Assembly: GCF_027943255.1 (NCBI RefSeq)
Contig: NC_072897.1
Coordinates: 45,978,044-46,042,043, forward strand
Direction of reading: 5' to 3'
DNA length: 64,000 nt
Source of the DNA: Anastrepha obliqua
Lineage: Eukaryota; Arthropoda; Insecta; Diptera; Tephritidae
The translations under genes and the position numbers were made by a program. Below are positions 10,355 through 20,490 of the stretch, in pieces. The notes under the pieces are model-generated. The model saw only the letters and a program-made list of their open reading frames with translations, ran no database searches and had not been told where the DNA came from. The number at the start of each line of letters is the position of its first letter. Position 1 is the stretch's first letter.

Positions 10355-11730
10355 CCTAAAAAATTTACGTCAATATAGTCTTCACGGTCTTCAAAATATT
10401 CCTGAGGTTGTTGGTCGTATGATGTGTCCGTCATATGGTATTCGTCAAAGTCCGAAGTATATTCTGTCCTGTATTTCTGGTCGTCTTGGGCGCATTTCGG
10501 TTCTTCTACTCCTGCTCTGATATGGAAGTTCCTCTGTTGTTTGAGGGGTACTTGGTGAGAAAAGTTTGATGGCCTTTTCTCAGTTGGTCTGTTAAAAGTA
10601 GGTTTATTTATATAGTTCACGTTCCTACTATGGATAGAACGGTCGATGTCCATTGGCTCTGGACGGGGTTGTGGCTTCGGAGCAACTGGTCTGAATGGCT
10701 GCGCTTGACGGTTGTTTTGCCAAGGTTGTTGAAAAATTCGGTTTTGTTGGGGAGTCTGTTGATAGTTTCTGGGTGGTTGTTGGTAATATTGAGGAGGTTG
10801 TTGGTATTGTGGCTGTGCGCGTGGTCCTGGAATGTATGCGAGTTGTGGGAAGAATGGCTGGGGTTTGCCAAGGTGTCTCCTTGGTGGAAGTAGTGGTGGG
10901 TTTACATTAAACCTTCGCATGGCGCTTGGTTGAGTAAATACGTAGCTGCTGCGAGCAACTTGGTTTTCCAATTTAAGACACAAGTGTAGTGCCTGAGGAA
11001 GATCCTCGGGTTCTTTCATTCCCAGGAGTCTAGGGAGGTCTCCTTTGAGTCCTCGTATAAAAGTATCTAAGGCTTTATGCCTGTAAGTCTGCGTCAGCAG
11101 TGTCAAGGATTCTTGGCTCATTTCGAGGCTAGTCAACTTATTGAGAATGAGGGATAAGTGAATGTAAACGTTTTGGTAGAATTCTTGTATAGTCCCGTTT
11201 CCTTGAATTAGGGACGTCAGCTGACATTCAAGAGTTGTGATATCTCTTTTGTCAGCGTAGTGTAGAGTAAGGCATCTGGATATTGCCTTCCAGTCTAGGG
11301 GAGTGCTGTACGACTCCAATGCGATGTCGGCATTACCAACAATTTTGTTCCGCACAACGGACAGGATTCCGTAGTATTTTGAAGTACCTCTAAGGGATTC
11401 GTAAATTTTTAAAACTCTGTCTACACTCTTCTTCCAGGAGCTGAATTCTCCTGGATTCCCATTAAATTCTCGCAGGCTACGGACTATGTCCGGTATTTTA
11501 TCTAAGTCGGAAAGTTGTCCGCGATGTTCTGGTCTTATCGTCTCGTCCGTGGCATTTGTTAATTCAGAATTTGGGTTTAGTCGTCCTTCTTCCCTAATTA
11601 CCCTAGTCACAATGGAGGTGATTAATTGCTCTAACTCAGGATTGCCGCTCGAAGCTGGTCTGTCCGGATTAGAAGCAGATGGACGGGGTGTTTGGGAAGA
11701 TGGGTTTCCAAGGATGCTTGGTCTAATCAT
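10351..11730 (-). CDS. gag: Errantivirus Gag
   Basis: 459 codons from ATG (MIRPSILGN). This is the structural particle protein. It has the capsid-like helical region of Ty3/gypsy Gag (FNGNPGEFSSWKKSVD near 95, later FIRGLKGDLP), then a Gln/Pro/Tyr-rich tract (YQQPPQYYQQPPRNYQQ) and a C-terminal segment with PMDIDRSIHSRNVNY. No CCHC zinc knuckle is seen, as in other errantiviruses. It overlaps pol by four bases. The frame is open throughout. Confidence 0.92.
   Translation of the reverse strand: MIRPSILGNPSSQTPRPSASNPDRPASSGNPELEQLITSIVTRVIREEGRLNPNSELTNATDETIRPEHRGQLSDLDKIPDIVRSLREFNGNPGEFSSWKKSVDRVLKIYESLRGTSKYYGILSVVRNKIVGNADIALESYSTPLDWKAISRCLTLHYADKRDITTLECQLTSLIQGNGTIQEFYQNVYIHLSLILNKLTSLEMSQESLTLLTQTYRHKALDTFIRGLKGDLPRLLGMKEPEDLPQALHLCLKLENQVARSSYVFTQPSAMRRFNVNPPLLPPRRHLGKPQPFFPQLAYIPGPRAQPQYQQPPQYYQQPPRNYQQTPQQNRIFQQPWQNNRQAQPFRPVAPKPQPRPEPMDIDRSIHSRNVNYINKPTFNRPTEKRPSNFSHQVPLKQQRNFHIRAGVEEPKCAQDDQKYRTEYTSDFDEYHMTDTSYDQQPQEYFEDREDYIDVNFLG
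10357..10363 (-). promoter_or_regulatory. Probable -1 ribosomal frameshift site (gag/pol)
   Basis: The minus strand reads T TTT TTA in the gag frame, two codons before the gag stop. This is a canonical X-XXY-YYZ heptamer. Slipping back one base here enters the pol frame just before its first ATG, giving a Gag-Pol fusion. I did not find an obvious strong stem-loop by eye. Confidence 0.75.
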
Positions 11731-12347
11731 TTTTTAAATTTTTATTTTTTCCTATTTTTTCCTACATAAAATTTTCCTTGGTTATTTAAAAAAAATTGTT
11801 TAGCTTGTTTTAAATCCTAGGAATTATTCAATAGGTTTTATTTTTATTCTTTATTTGTTATTATTTGATATTTATGTAACCTCTTCTGGGAAGAGGGCCC
11901 TTTATACTCCGGAGGGTCCGTATAAGGATTCGCGGAATTAGGGTTATGTTATAAGTTGGAGGATCTCTTAAGTGCCTCAACTTTGTTATATTTTGTTATG
12001 GTTTTACAATCTGTTATAGCTTTATTTTTCTTATCCTTATTTTATTTAAAAACTTTCCTAATACTAGGATTTCCCACAATCACTATTAATTCGATTAATT
12101 TCTTTATTTTTTAAAACTTAATTTCAAAGGTTAAGTTAATCCATTTAAAATTTTATTTTTCTCGCTTAATCACTATAACTCCTTTTTCAAAAAGGTCAAT
12201 TTAATTATTTTTCATCTTTTTTAATAAAAATTTTCTTAATACACTTTTCTTTTAAATATTTGTTTCTAATATTTTTCCTATTTTGAAATACTTTACTTTA
12301 CTATTGGCTGTACACGCAGTTTTTATTTTTTCCACTTCTTTTAAATA
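11731..12347 (-). other. Errantivirus leader, gag-proximal part
   Basis: AT-rich untranslated leader between the nested Tigger-like element and the gag ATG. It is the continuation of 14601-14961. It probably holds packaging signals and the env splice donor, but I could not single these out. Confidence 0.6.
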
Positions 12348-14600
12348 CAGTCGAACTTCGATAACTCGAACTATGACATGCCACAAAAAAAAATCGAGCT
12401 ATCAAGATTTCGAGTTATCAAATATAACATACATATGTACATACATACATAAAAATCCATAAAAAAAATAAAACCTGATGGAAAAATAAAACAATCCATA
12501 AATCTCAAGGGGTAGCAAACAATTTTATTGATAAAACAGTACATGTTTCAAATTATGTATAGTTGCTATATAATATTTTAAAATTATATATACATAATTA
12601 ATAACATTGTATGAATAGATGTATAGCTTTCATTCGTTTAAAGTAAAAAAGTCAGTTATTTGGGATTGACGAGAGGATTTTTTATTCTGATCTTCAAAAA
12701 AAGCTTCAATATTATTTAAACCATTGTACAGAAAATCGGTTGTATGTTCATTGGTTTTTAAATATGACCGCAAAATCTTGAACGAATTTTCAACTAGCTC
12801 GTTTGAAACTGGTTGCAGCATATCATCTTGCAAATCATCTTCTATATCACTTTCGCTATCATGCTCAAATTCGGATTTAGGGACCAATAGCTCTACAATA
12901 TCTTCATCTGTGGGAAACTCTGAAGTAACAATATCGTCATCCACATGCATAAAATCATTAAAGGTGACACCTTCTGTACCTTTGATATTTTGCCAAGCTT
13001 CATATTCATTCTGCAGTTGAATTTCTTCCTTACTCTTTTCTTTTATGCGTTCGCTTTTGAAAACCAAAGGAATATCATCTTCTTCCTGCCATTCAAAATA
13101 TTGACCGAAGCCGGCTTTTCTAAAACAATTAGAGATGGTTTGAGGCTTAACATCGATATTCCATGCATTAGTTATTTCATCAACACAGTCCATTAATGTA
13201 ATGTTAAGATTTTTGTTTACTTCAAAGCATTTTATAGTATTTTTTAAAATTCTGCGACGATAATGACATTTTAAATTTTGTATGACACCTTGATCGAGTG
13301 GTTGTAATTTTGATGTCATATTCGGGGGAAAAAATGCAAGTTTGATAAACTTTAATCTCTGTTGGATGTCTTTAGGATGGGCTGGGCAGTTGTCAATAAA
13401 AAGTACAATATTTCTTCCGGCTTTTCCAAATTGTTTGTCTAAGTTAAGAAGCCATTCTTCAAAAAAAGCTCTCGTCATCCACGCTTTTGAATTTGCTTTA
13501 TAGTCGAGAGGTAACCATTTAACACCTCTAAAACAGCGGGGTTGATTACTTTTACCTATCAAGAGTAATTTCAATTTTTCTGATCCATCCATGTTTGCGG
13601 CAATCATCAACGTAACTCTCTGTTTACTGTGCTTTCCTTCATGGCATTTCTGGTTTTTAAGAGTTAAGGTGTTATCTGGAAGACATTTAAAGAATAAGCC
13701 CGTCTCGTCTGCATTGAATACGTCCCGTGCTTGATAACCTTCTAATAAATAAGGTAAAACATCACGTTGCCATTTCATACAGTCTTCTTCGCTTACATCA
13801 TTACTCTCACCACACGCCTTTTTATGACATATACCAGATCTTAGAAAAAAAAAAGTAACTTTAGGTGCCAGCTTGCACATTTATTTTATGAATGTACATA
13901 CCTTCGTTTCCAATTATCGAGCCAACCAGTGCTTGCCTTGAAATTCGGTTGTTCTAATTTTTGACTAAATTCCAATGCTTTTTCTTTAAGTAATCCTCCG
14001 GATATAGGCAAATTCCGTGTTCTTGCCGATTTAAACCATTCTAAAACTGCTTTGTCCACATTTACGTATGTTGGCTTTTTTAGTCTCTTTGAACTCCCAC
14101 TTGCACCACCACTTTCGATTGCAGTAATAACCGTTTGTTTATTTTTTAAAATAGTTGACACTGTATTTGCCGGAATAGCATACTTTACAGCTACATCTTT
14201 TTTTCGCGCACCCATTTCTACTTCCTTTATTAGTTTAAATTTTTCATCAATAGATAAAGTTTTTAAACAACGTTTTGAAGACATGTCAACAGAGTTTATT
14301 TTCGCGTAAGAACTACTAATAAAATACCTGTGGACTTAAACAGTGCCGCAACCCAACTGCTGACATCTGTTTTTGCTATAAAATAAGCAACACGTAATAA
14401 GGGGATTCCCCCGGAAATTCGACTTACCAAAGCTGGCGCCAAATATTCTGTTCGAGTTATCAAGATATTCGAGTAATAGAAGTTCGAGTTATCAAGTAAA
14501 AATAACACACAATTCTCACTCTAAACGCTATTGCCCAGCAGTTTGGTTCGAGATATCAAATATTCGAGATATCGAAGTTCGACTTATTGAGGTTCGACTG
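12348..14600 (-). mobile_element. Tigger-like (pogo superfamily) element inserted in the retroelement leader
   Basis: 2253 bp bounded by CAGTCGAACTTCGATA on the left and ATTGAGGTTCGACTG on the right. TA dinucleotides sit at 12346-12347 and 14601-14602, the pogo/Tigger target site. Each end also has subterminal inverted copies of the motif TCGAGTTATC / GATAACTCGA. It carries a single transposase gene with one short intron. Since it lies inside a very recent errantivirus copy, its insertion is recent too, or the errantivirus propagated with it. Confidence 0.93.
12630..14284 (-). CDS. Tigger-like transposase, two exons
   Basis: Exon 1 runs 14284-13902 and exon 2 runs 13839-12630, separated by a 62-bp GT-AG intron (13901-13840). 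The intron has donor GTATGT and acceptor TTTTTTTTCTAAG. Joining them by the splice sites gives an open frame of about 530 codons. Exon 1 holds the Psq/CENP-B type helix-turn-helix (LSIDEKFKLIKEVE) and the second helix-turn-helix ending GWLDNWKRR. Exon 2 holds the DDD catalytic domain: VFNADETGLFFK, VLFIDNCPAH and LQPLDQGVIQN. An acidic tail and a PIP-box-like C-terminus (QSQITDFFTL) follow. No stop or frameshift is seen, so this may be active. Without splicing, exon 1 ends at a stop just after KRRYVHS. Confidence 0.9.
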
Positions 14601-14961
14601 TATTTTGTAATACTTAATAACTATTCTTACGTAATAAACAGGATCCTTGGTGACATCCTAGATGATATCCTTGGTGACAGGCGGCTAGTACTCAGTACTT
14701 CCTTTTTGCTCGCGCTACTGGGGGGCCTCGTTTCCTGTACCTGACCGGTTCCGCTTTTTTTGATGGCGGCACTGCAGCTAATTTTTTGTAAGGTGGCTGG
14801 CCGCAACCAAACGTGTGTGTATTTCACCTAATTAAACGTCGTGGTACACTATTAGTTTTCATGCGTATTAATTTTCGATTTAACACTGATTAAACGTCGC
14901 GGTACACTACGCGTATTAATTTTCGGTTTAATACTTTTCACTTTTCGCGGAATTTAAACCG
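14601..14961 (-). other. Errantivirus leader, LTR-proximal part
   Basis: Untranslated leader between the primer binding site and the nested element. It contains two partly similar stretches, each ending in cggtacactac-like sequence followed by gcgtattaattttcg (about 14835-14875 and 14890-14930), a short imperfect direct repeat. Short open frames here look accidental. Confidence 0.6.
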
Positions 14962-14979
14962 GTCCCTGCTCGGGCGCCA
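14962..14979 (-). promoter_or_regulatory. Primer binding site (tRNA-Lys type)
   Basis: On the minus strand TGGCGCCCGAGCAGGGAC directly follows the 5' LTR, sharing its last T. It is complementary to the 3' end expected of a tRNA-Lys(UUU). One substitution separates it from the well-known lysine PBS of lentiviruses. It primes minus-strand DNA synthesis. Confidence 0.88.
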
Positions 14980-15298
14980 GTTAAATTTTCATTTATTTAT
15001 TTGAGTTTTTAAAAATATTGCGTGGACAGGAGTCCACGTCTTTTCTGTTTATTGTTCACTTAAAAACTAAATTTTCAAAATATTCTTACTTCTATATTAC
15101 AACTAGATTTTGGCCAGGTCACGTTGCATCTGCATGTGCTGGGAAAATTCCTAAGTTTAGGAAATGCACGGTCAGCGCTTTATTCCTGCGCGTGTGGTGT
15201 CGTTTACCCGTGAGACGCAACTTTGTGATATGTTCACAATATGATACATGATATGATATGATATGATACAAACATTTTCAACGCTGAATGTGTTAACT
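14979..15298 (-). repeat. 5' LTR of the errantivirus
   Basis: 320 bp, identical by eye to the 3' LTR except for 30 extra bases (about 15113-15142). It would contain the promoter and RNA start; on the minus strand there is no obvious TATA box, in line with the initiator-type promoters of gypsy elements. Confidence 0.95.
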
Positions 15299-15716
15299 TA
15301 TGTATATATACAGATTAATATACGCAGATGCCACGACAAAAATTTACGGTTCGCCAAATATTTTTGTTTTCAAGAAAAATAGGCTTATGAACCGCTCAGA
15401 AGCGTGAGGGAAGATGTGCAAAAACGTCAGTTATTTACGGCGCATTCTCTCTGAAAGCCCGCCATTTTGCCTATCAACAGTTCATCATCCCTTGATGTGT
15501 GAATGCTGCCTAGTTTTGAAACATGCTTATGGGGGCGCTCTCACTCAAAATCAAAGAGTTTCGCATCTTATTATTTATGGCATTCTTTTTCTATATAGGA
15601 GACAAACACATCATTGCTCGCCTCTATAGCTCGTCGCGATGCCCTTCCTTTTCTTTTCACCCGACCGACCGCACCAATACGTATGTTTGCCGCAAATTGA
15701 GTGATTGTGACTCTTA
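15299..15716 (+). repeat. Relict repeat, left of Harbinger
   Basis: The start (about 15300-15400, around cgacaaaaatttacggttcgcc) resembles the reverse complement of about 24890-24970. The same family continues after the Harbinger element at 19827. No coding sequence is recognised. Confidence 0.45.
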
Positions 15717-16157
15717 TACCCGAATTCTGTAAGTGAATCTCATCTCAAGTCACTAAAATTGAGATTATAAATTAGTGACTCTCTTTGTGACTTGAGACGA
15801 TTTTCCTATTCAGTAAGGGAAAGTCACAAGAATTTCACCAAATATCATGGTGAAAATAAATAGAGACAGTCAGCTGAGGGCACGTATCGGCTAGAGATAG
15901 TCAAAAAGTTTAGCAAAAATTCACTTATCGATTCCATATGTAATGGAATTTTTTAAACTCATTTATCAAGCGAAATTCTTCATCAAAAACATAAAGAATA
16001 TGAATATTACTAAACTCATACAAAATAACGGTTTTAACTTCTGTTTTATAAACCTTTTACCTGAATCGGTTTACCGGTTTATCAACAATTCAATTGAGAC
16101 AAACCAAATTAGTAATCGATAAATGTTGAAATGCATCTTTATATACAATCCGCTAAA

Positions 16158-17228
16158 ATGAACGAGCTGGGTAAGTTGTAAAATAAAAGAAATTTCCTGA
16201 TTTCTTTTAAAATGTGTATTATTTTTTTTACAGATATACATTGCAAAACAAAGCGGACAAGCAAGGAGCAATTCGATTGCTATCTTGCTTTTGTTAGGAG
16301 CCATCCGGAGATCAAGCTCCACAAAAACGATCCAACGTGCCCAAAAAGAATTGAGGAGCTGTGGTAGGAGATCGCAGAGCAGCTTAACGCTCTTAAATGC
16401 CCGAAACGATCAGCGGCTAAATGGAAAGATATATGTTTTTAATATACCAAACAAATTGCTTAATAAAATATTTATTTTACAGTCGCTAAACCATTGGAAA
16501 AACCAAGTTCGAAGCAGAGCTAGGAAGTCAAAGGCTGATCGACTAGTGACAAGTGGAGGTCACCGGTTGCAAGAGGAGTTGACAGAGAGGGAGAATCTCG
16601 CTTTGGAAACCCTCGGGTCAGTCGTCGTCGACGGAATGCCAGATATTCCAAATATTGAGGCCGAGGTAAATAGACGTGTACATATATATATATATATATA
16701 AATATATATGGGGCATTCTTCGCCAACCGGACACCCCCATCTGCCCAGAACAGTTTTTGACATGACAAATTAAAGTACGTGACATAAGCTTTTATTTCGG
16801 CATAGGGAAAAATTTTTTTTATAAAAACTGTTCTGGGCAGATGGGGGTGTCCGGTTGGCGAAGAATGCCCCATATACATATATGTGTTCATTTCAATAAT
16901 GAACATTTTTGAATTGAAAAAATTTGCACATTAATAACTTAACTACTTTTTAATTTTTCAGAGCGAAATAGTAATTACAAACGACCCCGTGACTCCTTCT
17001 GTGGAATCAATCGACGAATCAGTTAACAGTCCACGACCTTCATCTCGCCGCAAAACAGATTCGGATGAGTTAATCAAAAGCATGATTAAATCTATGAACG
17101 AAAGGATTAAGGAAGAGAGAAAATTCAGAGAGCGATGTCTTAACTGCATGGAACAGTTTTGTGACTCCATGAACAACGTGGCCAATGCTATCCTAGCTTT
17201 ATCGCAAGCCATTGTCAATAAAGATTGA
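16158..17228 (+). pseudogene. Harbinger Myb/MADF-like accessory protein
   Basis: Second gene of Harbinger elements. Such proteins bring the nuclease to the nucleus and bind DNA. Four exons are visible: 16158-16170, 16234 to about 16434, about 16483-16665, and 16962-17228. They are bounded by GTAAG/TTTACAG, a less certain second junction, and GTAAAT/TTTTTCAG. The trihelix/MADF-like region includes KEQFDCYLAFVRSHPEIK and, further on, LNALKCPKRSAAKWKDI. The C-terminal part is a long charged helix (MNERIKEERKFRERCLNC) likely to form a coiled coil. An in-frame TAG replaces the residue after IEELW in exon 2, so the gene is probably inactive. The exon 2-3 junction frame is not resolved. Confidence 0.78.
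16709..16872. mobile_element. 164-bp MITE with about 50-bp perfect inverted termini
   Basis: It begins TGGGGCATTCTTCGCC and ends with its exact reverse complement; the arms match for about 50 bp and enclose a roughly 60-bp AT-rich centre. TA flanks both sides (16707-16708, 16873-16874), within a (TA)n tract. It lies in the third intron of the Harbinger Myb-like gene. The TA target suggests a Tc1/mariner-type non-autonomous element. There is no coding capacity. Confidence 0.92.
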
Positions 17229-17371
17229 AGAAGTTTATATATGTTATGTTATATTTCATTGAATTTTATTTTTTACAAAAGTTTTAAGGTGTAAGTGCGT
17301 TCATGCAATTTTGCCGCGCCCTTCTGCCTTCAGAATAATATTCTGTTGACCTTATTGGTTCACTATTTTCA

Positions 17372-19531
17372 TCATTCGATGGGTCTTCTGGTGGGATGGC
17401 CACGTTTTTGCAGTATATTGTGGAATATTACACATGTATAGATGATAGCTGCCGCATTTTTGTGCGAATATCTAAGAACGCGCTCATTGGATAGAAACCG
17501 AAATCGTGATTTCAGGACTCCAAAGGCACGCTCAATTGTGTTCTTTGCTTTTATATGTGTTTTATTCAAAATCTCTTCGCTAGCGGAAGAAGGTGTTGCT
17601 ATTGGTGTTAGTAGCCATGGCTCCAAATGATAACCTGAATCACCTAAAAGCCATTTAAATGCTCCCAAAATGTGTTCCCTGATGAGTTTGATTCTCACCG
17701 GCGAAGTTGTCCATATACCGGCGTCATGACAAGATCCTGGGAATCGTACATTGACGTTTTGAAAAATTAGTTCGTCGTTGCAAATCTAGGAATGGGGTTA
17801 TTAGTTATAAACATTACAAAAGGTTGATAAACCAGTATTTATTTTTTATAAATTCACGGCTTTAACATTAATGCTGTAGTATCCCTTGCGATTCATATAC
17901 TCATGAGGCTATACTCCAGCGATTAAAGATTGCGGGGAAAGTATTGCAATATGTGTGCAGTCAATAGCACCTATGACGCCTTTTATTCCGAATTTGTTAT
18001 AGAAGCTGCAAATTTTAAGCCGTTGAAATGGTGCAAATGCATATTTTGTACCATGTTTAAAACTTACCCCCTCTTTATGCTGTTGTAATGCTCCGCCTCA
18101 TTGGGAAAACTAATTTCAAAGTGTTTGTGTTCCACTACCATTTTTTAAATTGCTCAATACATCTCGACACGCTTGGTTGACTCATTGCCGAGAAGTGGCA
18201 GTTTCCTATAACGCTTTGGTAGGAGCCATTTGCCAGAAAATATAGTACTGAAGCAAACTGAAAGTAATATGTGGGTAAGACTCCGTCAGAAAATATGAGA
18301 TTTGCAAGTGGTCTTTCGATTTCTTTGAAACTTTGGGAAATATTAGTTCTAGGTAAGATACATTCGAACCTAAAAGGATTTTGAAAAATTTTCAAAATTG
18401 AGTCATCTACGCCATGTTGAAAATCGGGACCGTGTTTTTTTCAAAAATCAATATTTCTTGAACCATTGGATGGATTTCAATGCAATTTACAGACAATACA
18501 GAAACAAATAAGTAGTTTAAATTAGTATTATGTTAAAAAAAAAATTTCGAAATTTTGACCAAAAAAAAGTCAAAAAAAAATTTTTTAATCAATTTTTAGT
18601 TGATTTGGCCAGTTTTTTAGATTTTCTGTTATACACGTAACGATTCCTTATGATTTAACCTTTATTTTGAAAAAAAAAAAAAAATTTCATGGTGTCTATA
18701 ATAGTTCTCGAGATATTGCAATTTTAGTGGAAGCGCGCACCGTGAAGTTCGCGGTTACGCAGCGCGGGAGTAGAAAAACGCGCACAGACCTGCAGCAGTC
18801 TGCTCCAGTCACTTCATACAGGAACACATAACGCAGCGCGAACCGTGCGTGCGCGCTTCCACTAAAATCGCAATATCTCGAGGACTATTATAGACACCAT
18901 AAACATTTTTTTTTCAAAATAAAGGTTAAATCATAAGGAATCGTTACGTGTATAACAAAAAATCTAAAAAACTGGCCAAATCAACTAAAAATTGATTCAA
19001 AAAATTTTTTTGACTTTTTTTTGGTCAAAATTTCGAAATTTTTTTTTTAACATAATACTAATTTAAACTACTTATTTGTTTCTATATTGTCTGTAAATTG
19101 CATTGAAATCCATCCAACGGTTCAAGAAATATTGATTTTTGAAAAAAACACGGTCCCGATTTTCAACATGGCGTAGATGACTCAATTTTGAAAATTTTTC
19201 AAAATCCTTTTAGGCTCGAATGTATCTTACCTAGAACTAATATTTCCCAAAGTTTCAAAGAAATCGAAAGACCACTTGCAAATCTCATATTTTCTGACGG
19301 AGTCTTACCCATGTTGTAATCCATACCTATATATTTTTATTAATATATCAAGCCCACACGAAGCTCAAATGGAATTCTCGAATTCCGCTCAAACTTGTCA
19401 AGTTGTTTGAGATCTTGAATAAGTTCCCAGCAGAAGGATTTCGGGAATTTTAAAAACGTCCTGAAAACGTCTTCTTCCAGAAGGAATGGGTCTTCCGTGC
19501 TGCGTAAACTTGCCAGAATCCGTCTACGCAT
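17372..19531 (-). pseudogene. HARBI1-like Harbinger nuclease, decayed
   Basis: The DDE-type nuclease of the element, on the minus strand in several exons. The N-terminus (19531-19340) has FPKSFCWELIQDLK. After the nested palindrome, 18263-18140 gives FQFASVLYFLANGSYQ and MSQPSVSRCIEQF, the helix-turn-helix. Near 18010-17860, GVIGAIDCTHIAI carries the first catalytic Asp, followed by GYYSINVKA. A GT-AG intron of about 70 bp precedes FPGSCHDAGIW (second Asp). The end (17698-17372) has LLGDSGYHLEPWLLTP and KNTIERAFGVLKSRFR with the expected acidic residue. Lesions are a one-base shift after CIEQFKK and a TAG just before PHEYMNRKGYY. Probably dead. Confidence 0.82.
18273..19310. mobile_element. 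1.04-kb palindromic (foldback) element
   Basis: Two arms of roughly 460 bp are near-perfect reverse complements around a GC-rich centre near 18780-18840. The ends read GGGTAAGACTCCGTCAG and its complement, flanked by ATGT on both sides (18269-18272, 19311-19314). The arms contain long A/T runs, and the spacer has repeats of gcgcgcaccgtg-type sequence. Nothing is encoded. It lies in the HARBI1-like gene, just before its second recognisable coding block. A transcript across it would form a very long hairpin. Confidence 0.92.
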
Positions 19532-19826
19532 GTTTCTAAAACGTCAATAAATACACAATTATTCGTGTTCTTAAGAAATTTTTACCCAAAACATATTACT
19601 TCGCTTCATTTTCGCGTTTTTTTTTTGCAATATATATAAAATAATTAATTCCTCTTCCATATTTTTTGTTTTGTGAGCTGCTCAGAAGTAGATCACTAAT
19701 TAGTGACTTTTTTTTGAGACTAATGACGTGAGATTGCTTACTGAATTGCAACTAGTCTCAAAATCAAATTTCACCACGAAAAGTCTCAATTAGTGACTTG
19801 AGACTGCTTACAGAATTCGGGCATTA

Positions 19827-20490
19827 TTCTTACACAATGCTTCAATCTTAGATGTAAATTTTTGTCAGCGTTGAGAAAAATTGGCATACACGTATGGGCG
19901 GCTCGTTTTATGAATGAAAGTACTTTGCTCTTATGCAGGCCACAAACGGAAAACAAATCCAAATCTGAGCTGGCCTTCTGCCAGAAGGTGGTCTAGTTTC
20001 AAGTGGCTGTTGAGTTTACAGAATTTAAATGTTAACGCTGGGTCCGATTGAGCTGGTTTTCTGCATAGTTGGTGGCCCATATAATTGCGTACCACTTTGC
20101 AGAAGCGTTTTGCTGTGAGTTGTCAATTTGGGCAATCATATTTCGATCGCTATATGCGCTGTTGCAATCGTATTTCTAGCAAAGAGTGCGGTATTGATTT
20201 CTTTTGACTCCTGATCTGAATCAACTTGGTGCAGATATTTTATAATAGGTTTCGAGTGACATGTGTGCGTTCTGATCGTATTTCCTATGACTAACGCGTG
20301 TGTAGCGACTCGGTGAAATAACGGTACATCAAATCATCTAAGCAAACGAAGCGGAAACATAGAGATATTTCAAAACACTTTCGTGGCAGCTGTTTTTGTT
20401 ATTTTATCTCTGCAAATTTTGGTAAAGAACGAAGTCAGTTAATGATTATTTACAAACAAGAAATGTTCCCGAGGTTCTTGTGACTAGGTT
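19827..20490 (+). repeat. Relict repeat, right of Harbinger, then unassigned DNA
   Basis: The first 100 bases (through gttgagaaaaattggcata and gggcggctcgttttatg) are an inverted match to about 24745-24850. It continues the family seen left of the Harbinger. The rest up to 20490 is unassigned and has no recognisable gene. Confidence 0.5.

Larger units (their letters stand above)
5101..15298 (-). mobile_element. Gypsy-type errantivirus (LTR retrotransposon with env)
   Basis: A complete LTR element on the minus strand with gag, pol and env in order. It is flanked by the 4-bp duplication TATG (5097-5100 and 15299-15302). The LTRs begin AGTTAAC and end TTAACT, as in Drosophila gypsy. Subtracting the nested Tigger-like element leaves about 7.9 kb, the usual errantivirus size. 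The two LTRs appear identical apart from one 30-bp indel, so the insertion is recent. The primer binding site matches a lysine tRNA 3' end. Confidence 0.93.
15717..19823. mobile_element. PIF/Harbinger element
   Basis: 4107 bp. Both ends read CCCGAATTCTGTAAG inward after two variable bases, with TTA duplicated at 15714-15716 and 19824-19826, the classic PIF/Harbinger target. Subterminal motifs such as gtctcaagtcacta and its reverse are repeated several times near both ends. It carries the two genes typical of the superfamily in convergent orientation: a Myb/MADF-like DNA-binding protein on the plus strand and a HARBI1-like nuclease on the minus strand. Two smaller elements are nested within it. 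Confidence 0.92.

Noticed and set aside
10630..10910. Leu/Val/Trp-rich plus-strand frames
   Set aside because: They are antisense shadows of the Gln/Pro-rich part of gag.
12630..13880. Tigger transposase as a separate single-exon gene starting at 13880
   Set aside because: Its first 14 codons fall in the intron; exon 1 upstream supplies the DNA-binding domain.
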